DNA of 64,000 nt from Hydractinia symbiolongicarpus (taxonomy: Eukaryota; Cnidaria; Hydrozoa; Anthoathecata; Hydractiniidae): positions 32,060,501 through 32,124,500 of the forward strand of contig NC_079879.1 in NCBI RefSeq assembly GCF_029227915.1, in the 5' to 3' direction. Position 1 is the stretch's first letter, and each line of letters opens with the position of its first letter. Position numbers and translations under genes: made by a program. Below, piece after piece: positions 14,003 to 26,556 of the stretch. The notes below the pieces were generated by a model. The model saw nothing but the letters and a program-made list of their open reading frames with translations. It did no database searches and was not told the DNA's origin.

Positions 14003-15268
14003 TTAAAAACTACAAGTCTCATGGGCTTTAGTGGTGAAAGAATATTTTAAAAAATCGTTTGGGAAATGAGTTTACTCCCTGGGTACTTTCTTTGTATACT
14101 TTTGACTATACGAGCCGAGTCCGGGATTTACGGGAATTTGCGGGTTTTCGTTTGCCGGCGGTTAAACTTCTTTTATTCAGCGTCTCATCAAAAATGAAAA
14201 CATTTTTAAAAACTACAATTCTCATGGGCTTTAGTGGTGAAAGAATAATTGAAAAAATCGTTTGGGAAATGAGTTTACTCCCTGGGTACTTTCTTTGTAT
14301 ACTTTTGACTATACGAGCCGAGTCCGGGATTTACGGGAAATCGCAGGTTTTAGTTTGTCGGCGATTAAACTTCTTTTATTCAGCGTCTCATCAAAAATGA
14401 AAACATTTTTAAAAACTACAAATCTCATGGGCTTTAGTGGTGAAAGAATAATTTAAAATATCGTTTGGGAAATGAGTTTACTCCCTGGGTACTTTCTTTG
14501 TATACTTTTGACTATACGAGCCGAGTCCGGGATTTACGGGAAATCGCGGGTTTTCGTTTGCGGGTGATTAAACTTCTTTTATTCAGCGTCTCATCACAAA
14601 TGAAAGCATTTTTAAAAACTACAAGTCTCATGGGCTTTAGTGGTGAAAGAATAATTTAAAAAATCGTTTGGGAAATGAGTTTACTCCCTGGGTACTTTTT
14701 TTGTATACTTTTGACTATACGAGCCGAGTCCGGGATTTACGGGAAATCGCAGGTTTTCGTTTGTCGGCGATTAAACTTATTTTATTCAGCGTCTCATCAA
14801 AAATGAAAACATTTTTAAAAACTACAAATCTCATGGGCTTTAGTGATGAAAGAATAATTTAAAAAATCGTTTGGGAAATGAGTTTACTCCCTGGGTACTT
14901 TCTTTGTATACTTTTGACTATACGAGCCGAGTCCGGGATTTACGGGAAATCGCAGTTTTTCGTTTGCGGGTGATTAAACTTCTTTTATTCAGCGTCTCAT
15001 CACAAATGAAAACATTTTTAAAAACTACAAGTCTCATGGGCTTTAGTGGTGAAAGAATAATTTAAAAAATCGTTTGGGAAATGAGTTTACTCCCTGGGTA
15101 CTTTTTTTGTATACTTTTGACTATACGAGCCGAGTCCGGGATTTACGGGAAATCGCAGGTTTTCGTTTGTCGGCGATTAAACTTATTTTATTCAGCGTCT
15201 CATCAAAAATGAAAACATGTTTGAAAACTACAAATCTTATGCGTTTTAGTGGTGAAAAAATAATTTAA
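14003..15268 (+). repeat. Divergent satellite A subfamily block (ATGGGCTTTAG type), forward copy 1
   Basis: Six consecutive units carry ATGGGCTTTAGTGGTGAAAG in place of ATGCGTTTTAGTGGTGAAAA, together with TACGAGCCGAGTCC. Spacing stays at 203 bp. Within the block, alternate units share a second pair of variants (GCGGGTGATTAAAC versus TCGGCGATTAAAC), so a dimer pattern is also visible. The same block is found reversed at 23636-24880 and forward again at 27660-28540. Confidence 0.8.
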
Positions 15269-15689
15269 AAAATCGTTCTGGAAATGAGTTTACTCACAGG
15301 GTACTTTCTTTGTATACATTCGACTATACGGGCCAAGCCCCGGATTTACGGGAAATCGCGGGTTTTCGTTTGCCGGCGATTAAACCTCTTTCATTAAGCG
15401 TCTCATCAAAAATGAAAACATTTTTGAAAACTGCAAGTCTCATGCGTTTTAGTGGTGAAAAAAAAATTTAAAAAATCGTTCGGGAAATGAGTTTACTCCT
15501 TGGGTACTTTCTTTGTATACATTCGAATATACGGGCCAAGCCCGGGATTTACGGGAAATCGCGGGTTTTCGTTTGCCGGCGATTAAACTTCTTTTATTCA
15601 GCGTCTCATCAAAAATGAAAACAAGTTTGAAAACTGCAAGTCTCATGCGTTTTAGTGGTGAAAAAATAATTTAAAAAATCGTTTGAGAA

Positions 15690-15960
15690 ATGAGTTTACT
15701 TTCTTTGTATACTTTTGACTATACGGGCCGAGTCCGGGATTTACGGGAAATCGCGGGTTTTCGTTTGCCGGCGATTAAACTTCTTTTATTCAGCGTCTCA
15801 TCAAAAATGAAAACATTTTTGAAAACTACAAGTCTTATGCGTTTTTTGCCGGCGATTAAACTTCTTTTATTCAGCGTCTCATCAAAAATGAAAATATTTT
15901 TGAAAACTTCAAGTCTTATGCGTTTTTTTCAAAAATGAAAACAAGTTTGAAAACTGCAAG
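15690..15960 (+). repeat. Cluster of truncated satellite A units
   Basis: Regular 203-bp spacing breaks here. Near 15694 the CCCTGGGTAC segment is missing. At about 15845 a unit jumps from ATGCGTTTT straight into TGCCGGCGATT, and at about 15928 another jumps from ATGCGTTTT into CAAAAATGAAAAC. Two partial units result. The first junction lies in a shared CGTTT microhomology. The regular period resumes after about 15960. Confidence 0.8.
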
Positions 15961-16224
15961 TCTCATGCGTTTTAGTGGTGAAAAAATAATTTAAAAAATC
16001 GTTCGGGAAATGAGTTTACTCCCTGGGTACTTTCTTTGTATACTTTCGACTATACGGGCCAAGCCCGGGATTTACGGGAAATCGCGGGTTTTCGTTTGCC
16101 GGCGATTAAACCTCTTTCATTAAGCGTCTCATCAAAAATGAAAACATTTTTGAAAACTACAAGTCTCATGCGTTTTAGTGGTGAAAAAATAATTTAAAAA
16201 ATCGTTCGGGAAATGAGTTTACTC

Positions 16225-18125
16225 GCTGGGTACTTTCTTTGTATACTTTCGACTATACGGGCCAAGCCCGGGATTTACGGGAAATCGCGGGTTTTCGTTT
16301 GCCGGCGATTAAACCTCTTTCATTAAGCGTCTCATCAAAAATGAAAACATTTTTGAAAACTACAAGTCTCATGCGTTTTAGTGGTGAAAAAAAAATTTAA
16401 AAAATCGTTCGGGAAATGAGTTTACTCCCTGGGTACTTTCTTTGTATACATTCGACTACACGGGCCAAGCCCGGGATTTAGGCAAAATCGCTGGTTTTCG
16501 TTTGCCGGCGATTAAACCTCTTTCATTAAGCGTCTCATCAAAAATGAAAACATTTTTGAAAACTACAAGTCTCATGCGTTTTAGTGGTGAAAAAATAATT
16601 TAAAAAATCGTTCTGGAAATGAGTTTACTCACAGGGTACTTTCTTTTTATACATTCGACTATACGGGCCAAGCCCGGGATTTACGGGAAATCGCGGGTTT
16701 TCGTTTGCCGGCGATTAAACATCTTTCATTAAGCGTCTCATCAAAAATGAAAACATTTTTGAAAACTACAAGTCTCATGCGTTTTAGTGGTGAAAAAAAA
16801 ATTTAAAATATCGTTCGGGAAATGAGTTTACTCCCTGGGTACTTTCTTTGTATACTTTTGACAAAACGGGCCAAGCCCGGGATTTAGGGGAAATCGCTGG
16901 TTTTAGTTTGCCGGCGATTAAACTTCTTTTATTCAGCGTCTCATCAAAAATGAAAACATTTTTGAAAACTACAAGTCTTATGCGTTTTAGTGGTGAAAAA
17001 GTAATTTAAAAAATCGTTCTGGAAATGAGTTTACTCACAGGGTACTTTCTTTTTATACATTCGACTATACGGGCCAAGCCCGGGATTTACGGGAAATCTA
17101 GGGTTTTCGTTTTCCGGCGATTAAACCTCTTTCATTAAGCGTCTCATCAAAAATAAAAACATTTTTGAAAACTACAAGTCTCATGCGTTTTAGTGGTGAA
17201 AAAATAATTTAAAAAATCGTTCGGGAAATGAGTTTACTCCCTGGGTACTTTCTTTGTATACTTTCGACTATACGGGCCAAGCCCGGGATTTACGGGAAAT
17301 CGCGGGTTTTCGTTTGCCGGCGATTAAACCTCTTTCATTAAGCGTCTCATCAAAAATGAAAACATTTTTGAAAACTACAAGTCTCATGCGTTTTAGTGGT
17401 GAAAAAAAAATTTAAAAAATCGTTCGGGAAATGAGTTTACTCCCTGGGTACTTTCTTTGTATACATTCGACTACACGGGCCAAGCCCGGGATTTAGGCGA
17501 AATCGCTGGTTTTCGTTTGCCGGCGATTAAACCTCTTTCATTAAGCGTCTCATCAAAAATGAAAACATTTTTGAAAACTACAAGTCTCATGCGTTTTAGT
17601 GGTGAAAAAATAATTTAAAAAATCGTTCTGGAAATGAGTTTACTCACAGGGTACTTTCTTTTTATACATTCGACTATACGGGCCAAGCCCGGGATTTACG
17701 GGAAATCGCGGGTTTTCGTTTGCCGGCGATTAAACATCTTTCATTAAGCGTCTCATCAAAAATGAAAACATTTTTGAAAACTACAAGTCTCATGCGTTTT
17801 AGTGGTGAAAAAAAAATTTAAAATATCGTTCGGGAAATGAGTTTACTCCCTGGGTACTTTCTTTGTATACTTTTGACAAAACGGGCCAAGCCCGGGATTT
17901 AGGGGAAATCGCTGGTTTTAGTTTGCCGGCGATTAAACTTCTTTTATTCAGCGTCTCATCAAAAATGAAAACATTTTTGAAAACTACAAGTCTTATGCGT
18001 TTTAGTGGTGAAAAAGTAATTTAAAAAATCGTTCTGGAAATGAGTTTACTCACAGGGTACTTTCTTTTTATACATTCGACTATACGGGCCAAGCCCGGGA
18101 TTTACGGGAAATCTAGGGTTTTCGT
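16225..18125 (+). repeat. 5-unit (1015-bp) higher-order repeat in satellite A
   Basis: Private variants recur 1015 bp apart (5 x 203): ACAAAACGGG at 16861 and 17876, and GGATTTAGGCRAAATCG near 16480 and 17496. The rare AAATCTAGGG also recurs, near 17095 and 18110. The copies differ at a few positions (GTTTTCCGG versus GTTTACCGG). Confidence 0.8.
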
Positions 18126-20780
18126 TTACCGGCGATTAAACCTCTTTCATTAAGCGTCTCATCAAAAATGAAAACATTTTTGAAAACTACAAGTCTCATG
18201 CGTTTTAGTGGTGAAAAAACAATTTAAAATATCGTTCGGGAAATGAGTTTACTCCTTGGGTACTTTCTTTGTATACATTCGACTATACGGGCCAAGCCTG
18301 AGATTTTCAGGAAATCGCGGGTTTTCGTTTGCCGGCGATTAAACTTCTTTTATTCAGCGTCTCATCAAAAATGAAAACATTTTTGAAAACTACAAGTCTT
18401 ATGCGTTTTAGTGGTGAAAAAGTAATTTAAAAAATCGTTCTGGAAATGAGTTTACTCACAGGGTACTTTCTTTTTATACATTCGACTATACGGGCCAAGC
18501 CCGGGATTTACGGGAAATCTCGGGTTTTTGTTTACCGGCGATTAAACCTCTTTCATTAAGCGTCTCATCAAAAATGAAAACATTTTTGAAAACTACAAGT
18601 CTCATGCGTTTTAGTGGTGAAAAAATAATTTAAAAAATCGTTCGGGAAATGAGTTTACTCCCTGGGTACTTTCTTTGTATACTTTCGACTATACGGGCCA
18701 AGCCCGGGATTTACGGGAAATCGCGGGTTTTCTTTTGCCGGCGATTAAACCTCTTTCATTAAGCGTCACATCAAAAATGAAAACATTTTTGAAAACTACA
18801 AGTCTCATGCGTTTTAGTGGTGAAAAAATAATTTAAAAAATCGTTCTGGAAATGAGTTTATTCACAGGGTACTTTCTTTTTATACATTCGACTATACGGG
18901 CCAAGCCCGGGATTTACGGGAAATCGCGGGTTTTCGTTTGCCGGCGATTAAACCTCTTTCATTAAGCGTCTCATCAGAAATGAAAACATTTTTGAAAACT
19001 ACAAGTCTCATGCGTTTTAGTGGTGAAAAAAAAATTTAAAAAATCGTTCGGGAAATGAGTTTACTCCCTGGGTACTTTCTTTGTATACATTCGACTACAC
19101 GGGCCAAGTCCGGGATTTAGGGGAAATCGCTGGTTTTCGTTTGCCGGCGATTAAACCTCTTTCATTAAGCGTCTCATCAAAAATGAAAACATTTTTGAAA
19201 ACTACAAGTCTCATGCGTTTTAGTGGTAAAAAAAAAAATTAAAATATCGTTCGGGAAATGAGTTTACTCCTTGGGTACTTTCTTTGTATACATTCGACTA
19301 TACGGGCCAAGCCCGGGATTTACGGGAAATCGCGGGTTTTCGTTTGGCGGTGATTAAACTTCTTTTATTCAGCGTCTCATCAAAAATGAAAACAATTTTG
19401 AAAACTGCAAGTCTCATGCGTTTTAGTGGTGAAAAAATAATTTAAAAAATCGTTCGGGAAATGAGTTTACTCTCTGGGTACTTTCTTTGTATACTTTTGA
19501 CTAAACGGGCCAAGCCCGGGATTTAGGGGAAATCGCTGGTTTTAGTTTGCCGGCGATTAAACCTCTTTCATTAAGCGTCTCATCAAAAATGAAAACATTT
19601 TTGAAAACTACAAGTCTCATGCGTTTTAGTGGTGAAAAAAAACTTTAAAAAATCGTTCGGGAAATGAGTTTACTCCCTGGGTACTTTCTTTGTATACATT
19701 CGACTACACGGGCCAAGCCCGGGATTTAGGGGAAATCGCTGGTTTTCGTTTGCCGGCGATTAAACCTCTTTCATTAAGCGTCTCATCAAAAATGAAAACA
19801 TTTTTGAAAACTGCAAGTCTCATGCGTTTTAGTGGTGAAAAAATAATTTAAAAAATCGTTCTGGAAATGAGTTTACTCACAGGGTACTTTCTTTTTATAC
19901 ATTCGACTATACGGGCCAAGCCCGGGATTTACGGGAAATCGCGGGTTTTCGTTTGCCGGCGATTAAACCTCTTTCATTAAGCGTCTCATCAAAAATGAAA
20001 ACATTTTTGAAAACGACAAGTCTCATGCGTTTTAGTGGTGAAAAAAAAATTTAAAAAATCGTTCGGGAAATGAGTTTACTCACAGGGTACTTTCTTTTTA
20101 TACATTCGACTATACGGGCCAAGCCCGGGATTTACGGGAAATCGCGGGTTTTCGTTTGCCGGCGATTAAACCTCTTTCATTAAGCATCTCATCAAAAATG
20201 AAAACATTTTTGAAAACGACAAGTCTCATGCGTTTTAGTGGTGAAAAAAAAATTTAAAAAATCGTTCGGGAAATGAGTTTACTCCCTGGGTACTTTCTTT
20301 GTATACATTCGACTACACGGGCCAAGCCCGGGATTTAGGGGAAATCGCTGGTTTTCGTTTGCCGGCGATTAAACCTCTTTCATTAAGCGTCTCATCAAAA
20401 ATGCAAACAATTTTGAAAAATACAAGTCTCATGCGTTTTAGTGGTGAAAAAATAATTTAAAAAATCGTTCGGGAAATGAGTTTACTCCCTGGGTACTTTC
20501 TTTGTATACTTTTGACTATATTTTTGATGAGACGCTGAATAAAAGAAGTTTAATCGCCGGCAAACGAAAACCCGCGATTTCCCGAAAATCCCGGGCTTGG
20601 CCCGTTTAGTCGAATGTATAAAAAGAAAGTACCGTGTGAGTAAACTCATTTCCAGAACGATTTTTTAAACTATTTTTTCACCACTAAAACGCATAAGACT
20701 TGTAGTTTTCAAATATGTTTTCATTTTTGATGTAGTCGAATGTATACAAAGAAAGTACCCAGGGAGTAAACTCATTTCCC

Positions 20781-23220
20781 GAACGATTTTTAAAATTTTT
20801 TTTTCACCACTAAAACGCATGAGACTTGTAGTTTTTCAAAAATGTTTTCATTTTTGATGAGACACTTAATGAAAGAGGTTTAATCGCCGGCAAACGAAAA
20901 CCCGCGATTTCCCGTAAATCCCGGGCTTGGCCCGTATAGTCGAAAGTATACAAAGAAAGTACCCAGGGAGTAAACTCATTTCCCGAACGATTTTTTAAAT
21001 TATTTTTTCACCACTAAAACGCATGAGACTTGTAGTTTTCAAAAATGTTTTCATTTTTGATGAGACGCTTAATAAAAGAAGTTTAATCGCCGGCAAACGA
21101 AAACCCGCGATTTCCCGAAAATCCCGGGCTTGGCCCGTATAGTCGAATGTATACAAAGAAAGTACCCTGTGAGTAAACTCTTTTCCAGAACGATTTTTTA
21201 AATTATTTATTCACCACTAAAACGCATAAGACTTGTAGTTTTCAAAAATGTTTTCATTTTTGATGAGGCGCTTAATGAAAGAGGTTTAATCGCCGGCAAA
21301 CGAAAACCAGCGATTTCCCCTAAATCCCGGGCTTGGGCCGTGTAGTCGAATGTATACAAAGAAAGTACCCAGGGAGTAAACTCATTTCCCGAACGATTTT
21401 TAAAATTTTTTTTTCACCACTAAAACGCATGAGACTTGTAGTTTTTCAAAAATGTTTTCATTTTTGATGAGACACTTAATGAAAGAGGTTTAATCGCCGG
21501 CAAACGAAAACCCGCGATTTCCCGTAAATCCCGGGCTTGGCCCGTATAGTCGAAAGTATACAAAGAAAGTACCCAGGGAGTAAACTCATTTCCCGAACGA
21601 TTTTTTAAATTATTTTTTCACCACTAAAACGCATGAGACTTGTAGTTTTCAAAAATGTTTTCATTTTTGATGAGACGCTTAATAAAAGAAGTTTAATCGC
21701 CGGCAAACGAAAACCCGCGATTTCCCGAAAATCCCGGGCTTGGCCCGTATAGTCGAATGTATACAAAGAAAGTACCCTGTGAGTAAACTCTTTTCCAGAA
21801 CGATTTTTTAAATTATTTATTCACCACTAAAACGCATAAGACTTGTAGTTTTCAAAAATGTTTTCATTTTTGATGAGACGCTGAATAAAAGAAGTTTAAT
21901 CGCCGGCAAACGAAAACCCGCGATTTCCCGTAAATCCCGGACTCGGCCCGTATAGTCAAAAGTATACAAAGAAAGTACCCAGGGAGTAAACTCATTTCCC
22001 GAACGATATTTTAAATTTTTTTTTCACCTCTAAAACGCATGAGACTTGTAGTTTTCAAAAATGTTTTCATTTTTGATGAGACGCTTAATGAAAGAGGTTT
22101 AATCGCCGGCAAACGAAAACCCGCGATTTCCCGTAAATCCCGGGCTTGGCCCGTATAGTCGAATGTATAAAAAGAAAGTACCGTGTGAGTAAACTCATTT
22201 CCAGAACGATTTTTTAAACTATTTTTTCACCACTAAAACGCATAAGACTTGTAGTTTTCAAATATGTTTTCATTTTTGATGAGACGCTTAATAAAAGAAG
22301 TTTAATCGCCGGCAAACGAAAACCCGCGATTTCCCGAAAATCCCGGGCTTGGCCCGTATAGTCGAATGTATACAAAGAAAGTACCCTGTGAGTAAACTCT
22401 TTTCCAGAACGATTTTTTAAATTATTTATTCACCACTAAAACGCATAAGACTTGTAGTTTTCAAAAATGTTTTCATTTTTGATGAGGCGCTTAATGAAAG
22501 AGGTTTAATCGCCGGCAAACGAAAACCAGCGATTTCCCCTAAATCCCGGGCTTGGGCCGTGTAGTCGAATGTATACAAAGAAAGTACCCAGGGAGTAAAC
22601 TCATTTCCCGAACGATTTTTAAAATTTTTTTTTCACCACTAAAACGCATGAGACTTGTAGTTTTTCAAAAATGTTTTCATTTTTGATGAGACACTTAATG
22701 AAAGAGGTTTAATCGCCGGCAAACGAAAACCCGCGATTTCCCGTAAATCCCGGGCTTGGCCCGTATAGTCGAAAGTATACAAAGAAAGTACCCAGGGAGT
22801 AAACTCATTTCCCGAACGATTTTTTAAATTATTTTTTCACCACTAAAACGCATGAGACTTGTAGTTTTCAAAAATGTTTTCATTTTTGATGAGACGCTTA
22901 ATAAAAGAAGTTTAATCGCCGGCAAACGAAAACCCGCGATTTCCCGAAAATCCCGGGCTTGGCCCGTATAGTCGAATGTATACAAAGAAAGTACCCTGTG
23001 AGTAAACTCTTTTCCAGAACGATTTTTTAAATTATTTATTCACCACTAAAACGCATAAGACTTGTAGTTTTCAAAAATGTTTTCATTTTTGATGAGACGC
23101 TGAATAAAAGAAGTTTAATCGCCGGCAAACGAAAACCCGCGATTTCCCGTAAATCCCGGACTCGGCCCGTATAGTCAAAAGTATACAAAGAAAGTACCCA
23201 GGGAGTAAACTCATTTCCCA
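20781..23220 (-). repeat. 6-unit (1219-bp) higher-order repeat built from 610-bp trimers
   Basis: GCTTGGGCCG occurs at 21331 and 22550, 1219 bp apart. The trimer landmark TGAGACGCTTAATAAAAG occurs at 21061, 21671, 22280 and 22890, with steps of 610, 609 and 610 bp. GAACGATTTTTAAAATT occurs at 20781, 21391 and 22610. The array is thus two related trimers duplicated as a hexamer. The one-base excess over 6 x 203 (1218) comes from an extra T in the GTTTTTCAAAAATG run. Confidence 0.85.
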
Positions 23221-23635
23221 AACGATTTTTTAAATTATTTTTTCACCACTAAAACGCATGAGACCTGCAGTTTTCAAACTTGTTTTCATTTTTGATGAGA
23301 CGCTGAATAAAAGAAGTTTAATCGCCGGCAAACGAAAACCCGCGATTTCCCGTAAATCCCGGGCTTGGCCCGTATAGTCGAATGTATACAAAGAAAGTAC
23401 CCAAGGAGTAAACTCATTTCCCGAACGATTTTTTAAATTTTTTTTTCACCACTAAAACGCATGAGACTTGTAGTTTTCAAAAATGTTTTCATTTTTAATG
23501 AGACGCTTAATGAAAGAGGTTTAATCGCCGGCAAACGAAAACCCGCGATTTCCCGTAAATCCCGAGCTTGGCCCGTATAGTCTAATGTATACAAAGAAAG
23601 TACCCTGTGAGTAAACTCATTTCCAGAACAATTTT

Positions 23636-24880
23636 TTAAATTATTTTTTCACCACTAAAACGCATAAGATTTGTAGTTTTCAAAAATGTTTTCATTTTTG
23701 ATGAGACACTGAATAATATAAGTTTAATCGCCGATAAACGAAAACCTGCGATTTCCTGTAAATCCCGGACTCGGCTCGTATAGTCAAAAGTATACAAAAA
23801 AAGTACCCAGGGAGTAAACTCATTTCCCAAACGATTTTTTAAATTATTCTTTCACCACTAAAGCCCATGAGACTTGTAGTTTTTAAAAATGTTTTCATTT
23901 TTGATGAGATGCTGAATAAAAGAAGTTTAATCACCCGCAAACGAAAACCCGCGATTTCCCGTAAATCCCGGACTCGGCTCGTATAGTCAAAAGTATACAA
24001 AGAAAGTACCCAGGGAGTAAACTCATTTCCCAAACGATTTTTTAAATTATTCTTTCACCACTAAAGCCCATGAGACTTGTAGTTTTTAAAAATGTTTTCA
24101 TTTTTGATGAGACGCTGAATAAAAGAAGTTTAACCTCCGGCAAACGAAAACCCGCGAATTCCCGTGAATCCCGGACTCGGCTCGTATAGTCAAAAGTATA
24201 CAAAAAAAGTACCCAGGGAGTAAACTCATTTCCCAAACGATTTTTTAAATTATTCTTTCACCACTAAAGCCCATGAGACTTGTAGTTTTTAAAAATGTTT
24301 TCATTTTTGATGAGATGCTGAATAAAAGAAGTTTAATCACCCGCAAACGAAAACCCGTGATTTCCCGTAAATCCCGGACTCGGCTCGTATAGTCAAAAGT
24401 ATACAAAGAAAGTACCCAGGGAGTAAACTCATTTCCCAAACGATTTTTTAAATTATTCTTTCACCACTAAAGCCCATGAGACTTGTAGTTTTTAAAAATG
24501 TTATCATTTTTGATGAGACGCTGAATAAAAGAAGTTTAACCGCCGGCAAACGAAAACCCGCGAATTCCCGTAAATCCCGGACTCGGCTCGTATAGTCAAA
24601 AGTTTACAAAGAAAGTACCCAGGGAGTAAACTCATTTCCCAAACGATTTTTTAAATTATTCTTTCACCACTAAAGCCCATGAGACTTGTAGTTTTTAAAA
24701 ATGTTTTCATTTTTGATGAGACGCTGAATAAAAGAAGTTTAATCGTCGGCAAACGAAAACCCGCGATTTCCCGTAAATCCCGGACTCGGCCCGTATAGTC
24801 AAAAGTATACAAAGAAAGTACCCAGGTAGTAAACTCATTTCCCGAACGATTTTTTAAATTATTTTTCACCACTAAAACGC
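23636..24880 (-). repeat. Divergent satellite A subfamily block, reversed copy
   Basis: Reverse-complement copy of the ATGGGCTTTAG subfamily block at 14003-15268. CTAAAGCCCATGAG recurs every 203 bp in five units, with the same dimer alternation of CACCCGCAAAC and CGCCGGCAAAC. It is followed at about 25056-25250 by the reversed counterpart of the 13450-13644 unit, so the flanking order is kept as well. Confidence 0.8.
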
Positions 24881-26543
24881 ATGAGACCTGTAGTTTTCAG
24901 AAATGTTTTCATTTTTGAGGAGACGGTTAATGAAATTGGTTTAATCCCCGGCAAACAAAAACCCACGATTTCCCGTAAATCCCGGGCTTGGCCCGTATAG
25001 TCGAATGTATACAAAGAAATTACCCTGTGAGTAAACTCATTTCCAAAACGATTTTTTAAATTATCTTTTCACCACTAAAACGCATGAGACTTGTAGTTTT
25101 CAAAATTGTTTTCATTTTTGATGAGACACTGAATAAAAGAAGTTTAATCGCCGGCAAACGAAAACCCGCCATTTCCCGTAAATCCCGGGCTTGGCCCGTA
25201 AAGTCAAAAGTATACAAAGAAAGTACCCAGGGAGTAAACTCATTTCCCACCGATTTTTTATATTATTTTTTCACCACTAAAACGCATGAGACTTGTAGTT
25301 TTCGAAAATGTTTTGATTTTTGATGGGACGCTGAATAAAAGAAGTTTAATCGCCGGCAAACGAAAACCCGCGATTTCCCGTAAATCCCGGACTCGGCCCG
25401 TATAGTCAAAAGTATACAAAGAAAGTACCCAAGGAGTAAACACATTTCCCGAACGATTTTTTAAATTATTTTTTCACCACTAAAACGCATAAGACTTGTA
25501 GTTTTCAAAAATGTTTTCATTTTTGATGAGATGCTTAATGAAAGAGGTTTAATCGCCGGCAAACGAAAACCCGCGATTTCCCGTAAATCCCGGGCTTGGC
25601 CCGTATAGTCGAATGTATAAAAAGAAAGTACCGTGTGAGTAAACTCATTTCCAGAACGATTTTTTAAATTATTTTTTCACCACTAAAACGCATAAGACTT
25701 GTAGTTTTCAAAAATGTTTTCATTTTTGATGAGACGCTTAATGAAGGAGGTTTAATCGCTTGGAAACGAAAACCCGCGATTTCCCGTAAATCCCGGGCTT
25801 GGCCCGTATAGTCAAAAGTATACAAAGAAAGTACCCAGGGAGTAAACTCATTTCCCGAACGATTTTTTATATTATTTTTTCACCACTAAAACGCATGAGA
25901 CTTGTAGTTTTCAAAATTGTTTTTATTTTTGATGAGACGCTTAATGAAAGAGGTTTAATCGCCGGCAAACGAAAACCAGCGATTTCCCCTAAATCCCGGG
26001 CTTGGCCCGTGTAGTCGAATGTATACAAAGAAAGTACCCAGGGAGTAAACTCATTTCCCGAACGATTTTTTAAAATTTTTTTTCACCACTAAAACGCATG
26101 AGACTTGTAGTTTTCAAAAATGTTTTCATTTTTGATGAGACGCTTAATGAAAGAGGTTTAATCGCCGGCAAACGAAAACCAGCGATTTCCCCTAAATCCC
26201 GGGCTTGGCCGTGTAGTCGAATGTATACAAAGAAAGTACCCAGAGAGTAAATTCATTTCCCGAACGATTTTTTAAATTTTTTTTTCACCACTAAAACGCA
26301 TGAGACTTGTAGTTTTCAAAAATGTTTTCATTTTTGATGAGACGCTTAATGAAAGAGGTTTAATCGCCGGCAAACAAAAACCCGCGATTTCCCGTAAATC
26401 CCGGACTTGGCCCGTATAGTCGAATGTATAAAAAGAAAGTACCGTGTGAGTAAACTCATTTCCAGAACGATTTTTTAAATTATTTTTTCACCACTAAAAC
26501 GCATAAGACTTGTAGTTTTCAAAAATGTTTTCATTTTTGATGA

Positions 26544-26556
26544 GAAATCAAAATCC
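26544..26556. other. Non-satellite filler at the second turn of satellite A
   Basis: Thirteen bases (GAAATCAAAATCC) that I cannot assign to the satellite unit lie between reversed sequence ending TTTTTGATGA and forward sequence starting GTAAACATTCG. Short untemplated or locally templated filler is common at end-joining junctions (general knowledge). The first forward unit also carries extra changes (ACGATCCAAG, GGGATATAGC). Confidence 0.55.

Larger units (their letters stand above)
1..20520 (+). repeat. Satellite A array, 203-bp unit, forward block
   Basis: About 100 head-to-tail copies of a 203-bp unit run from the left edge, which cuts a unit, to an abrupt reversal. The period is read from recurring landmarks, for example successive unit starts at 14059, 14262, 14465, 14668, 14871 and 15074. 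Nearly every unit keeps SmaI (CCCGGG), NaeI (GCCGGC) and GTATAC palindromes, a CG-rich core with GGG triplets spaced 9-10 bp, and a dyad AAAAATG-AAAA-CATTTTT (example 13987-14004). Two unit types are interleaved: one reads CCTCTTTCATTAAGC and the other CTTCTTTTATTCAGC at the same place. Because 203 is not a multiple of three, open frames restart in every unit and do not join up. 'Forward' is an arbitrary label. Role inferred: structural heterochromatin or centromeric satellite. Confidence 0.97.
20521..26543 (-). repeat. Satellite A array, reversed block
   Basis: About 30 units of the same 203-bp family lie in opposite orientation. The array turns at 20520/20521, where forward GACTATA is followed directly by TTTTTGATGAGACGC, the reverse complement of the CTCATCAAAAA segment. 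A unit near 20733 has lost about 78 bp, joining TTTTTGATG to TAGTCGAATG. Further right the order of unit types mirrors that of 13.3-15.7 kb. Confidence 0.96.

Noticed and set aside
14059-14400. A 113-codon open frame spanning almost two satellite A units.
   Set aside because: It exists only because one substitution (AATTGAAAAAATCG) removes the usual stop. It then enters a different frame of the next unit, with no sign of selection.
13450-15268. Recurrent open frames of 64-65 codons on both strands of satellite A (MGNEFTPWVLS... and MRLVVFK... types).
   Set aside because: They recur once per 203-bp unit on both strands, overlap each other, and cannot be continuous because 203 is not divisible by three. 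Changes between units fall at all codon positions. They are repeat by-products.
20500-20540. The satellite A turn as a simple read fold-back artefact.
   Set aside because: Not excluded, but the sequence just right of the turn is not the mirror of that just left. Mirror-matched blocks (13.3-15.3 and 23.6-25.3 kb) are centred near 19.4 kb and differ in length and sequence, unlike a fold-back of one molecule.
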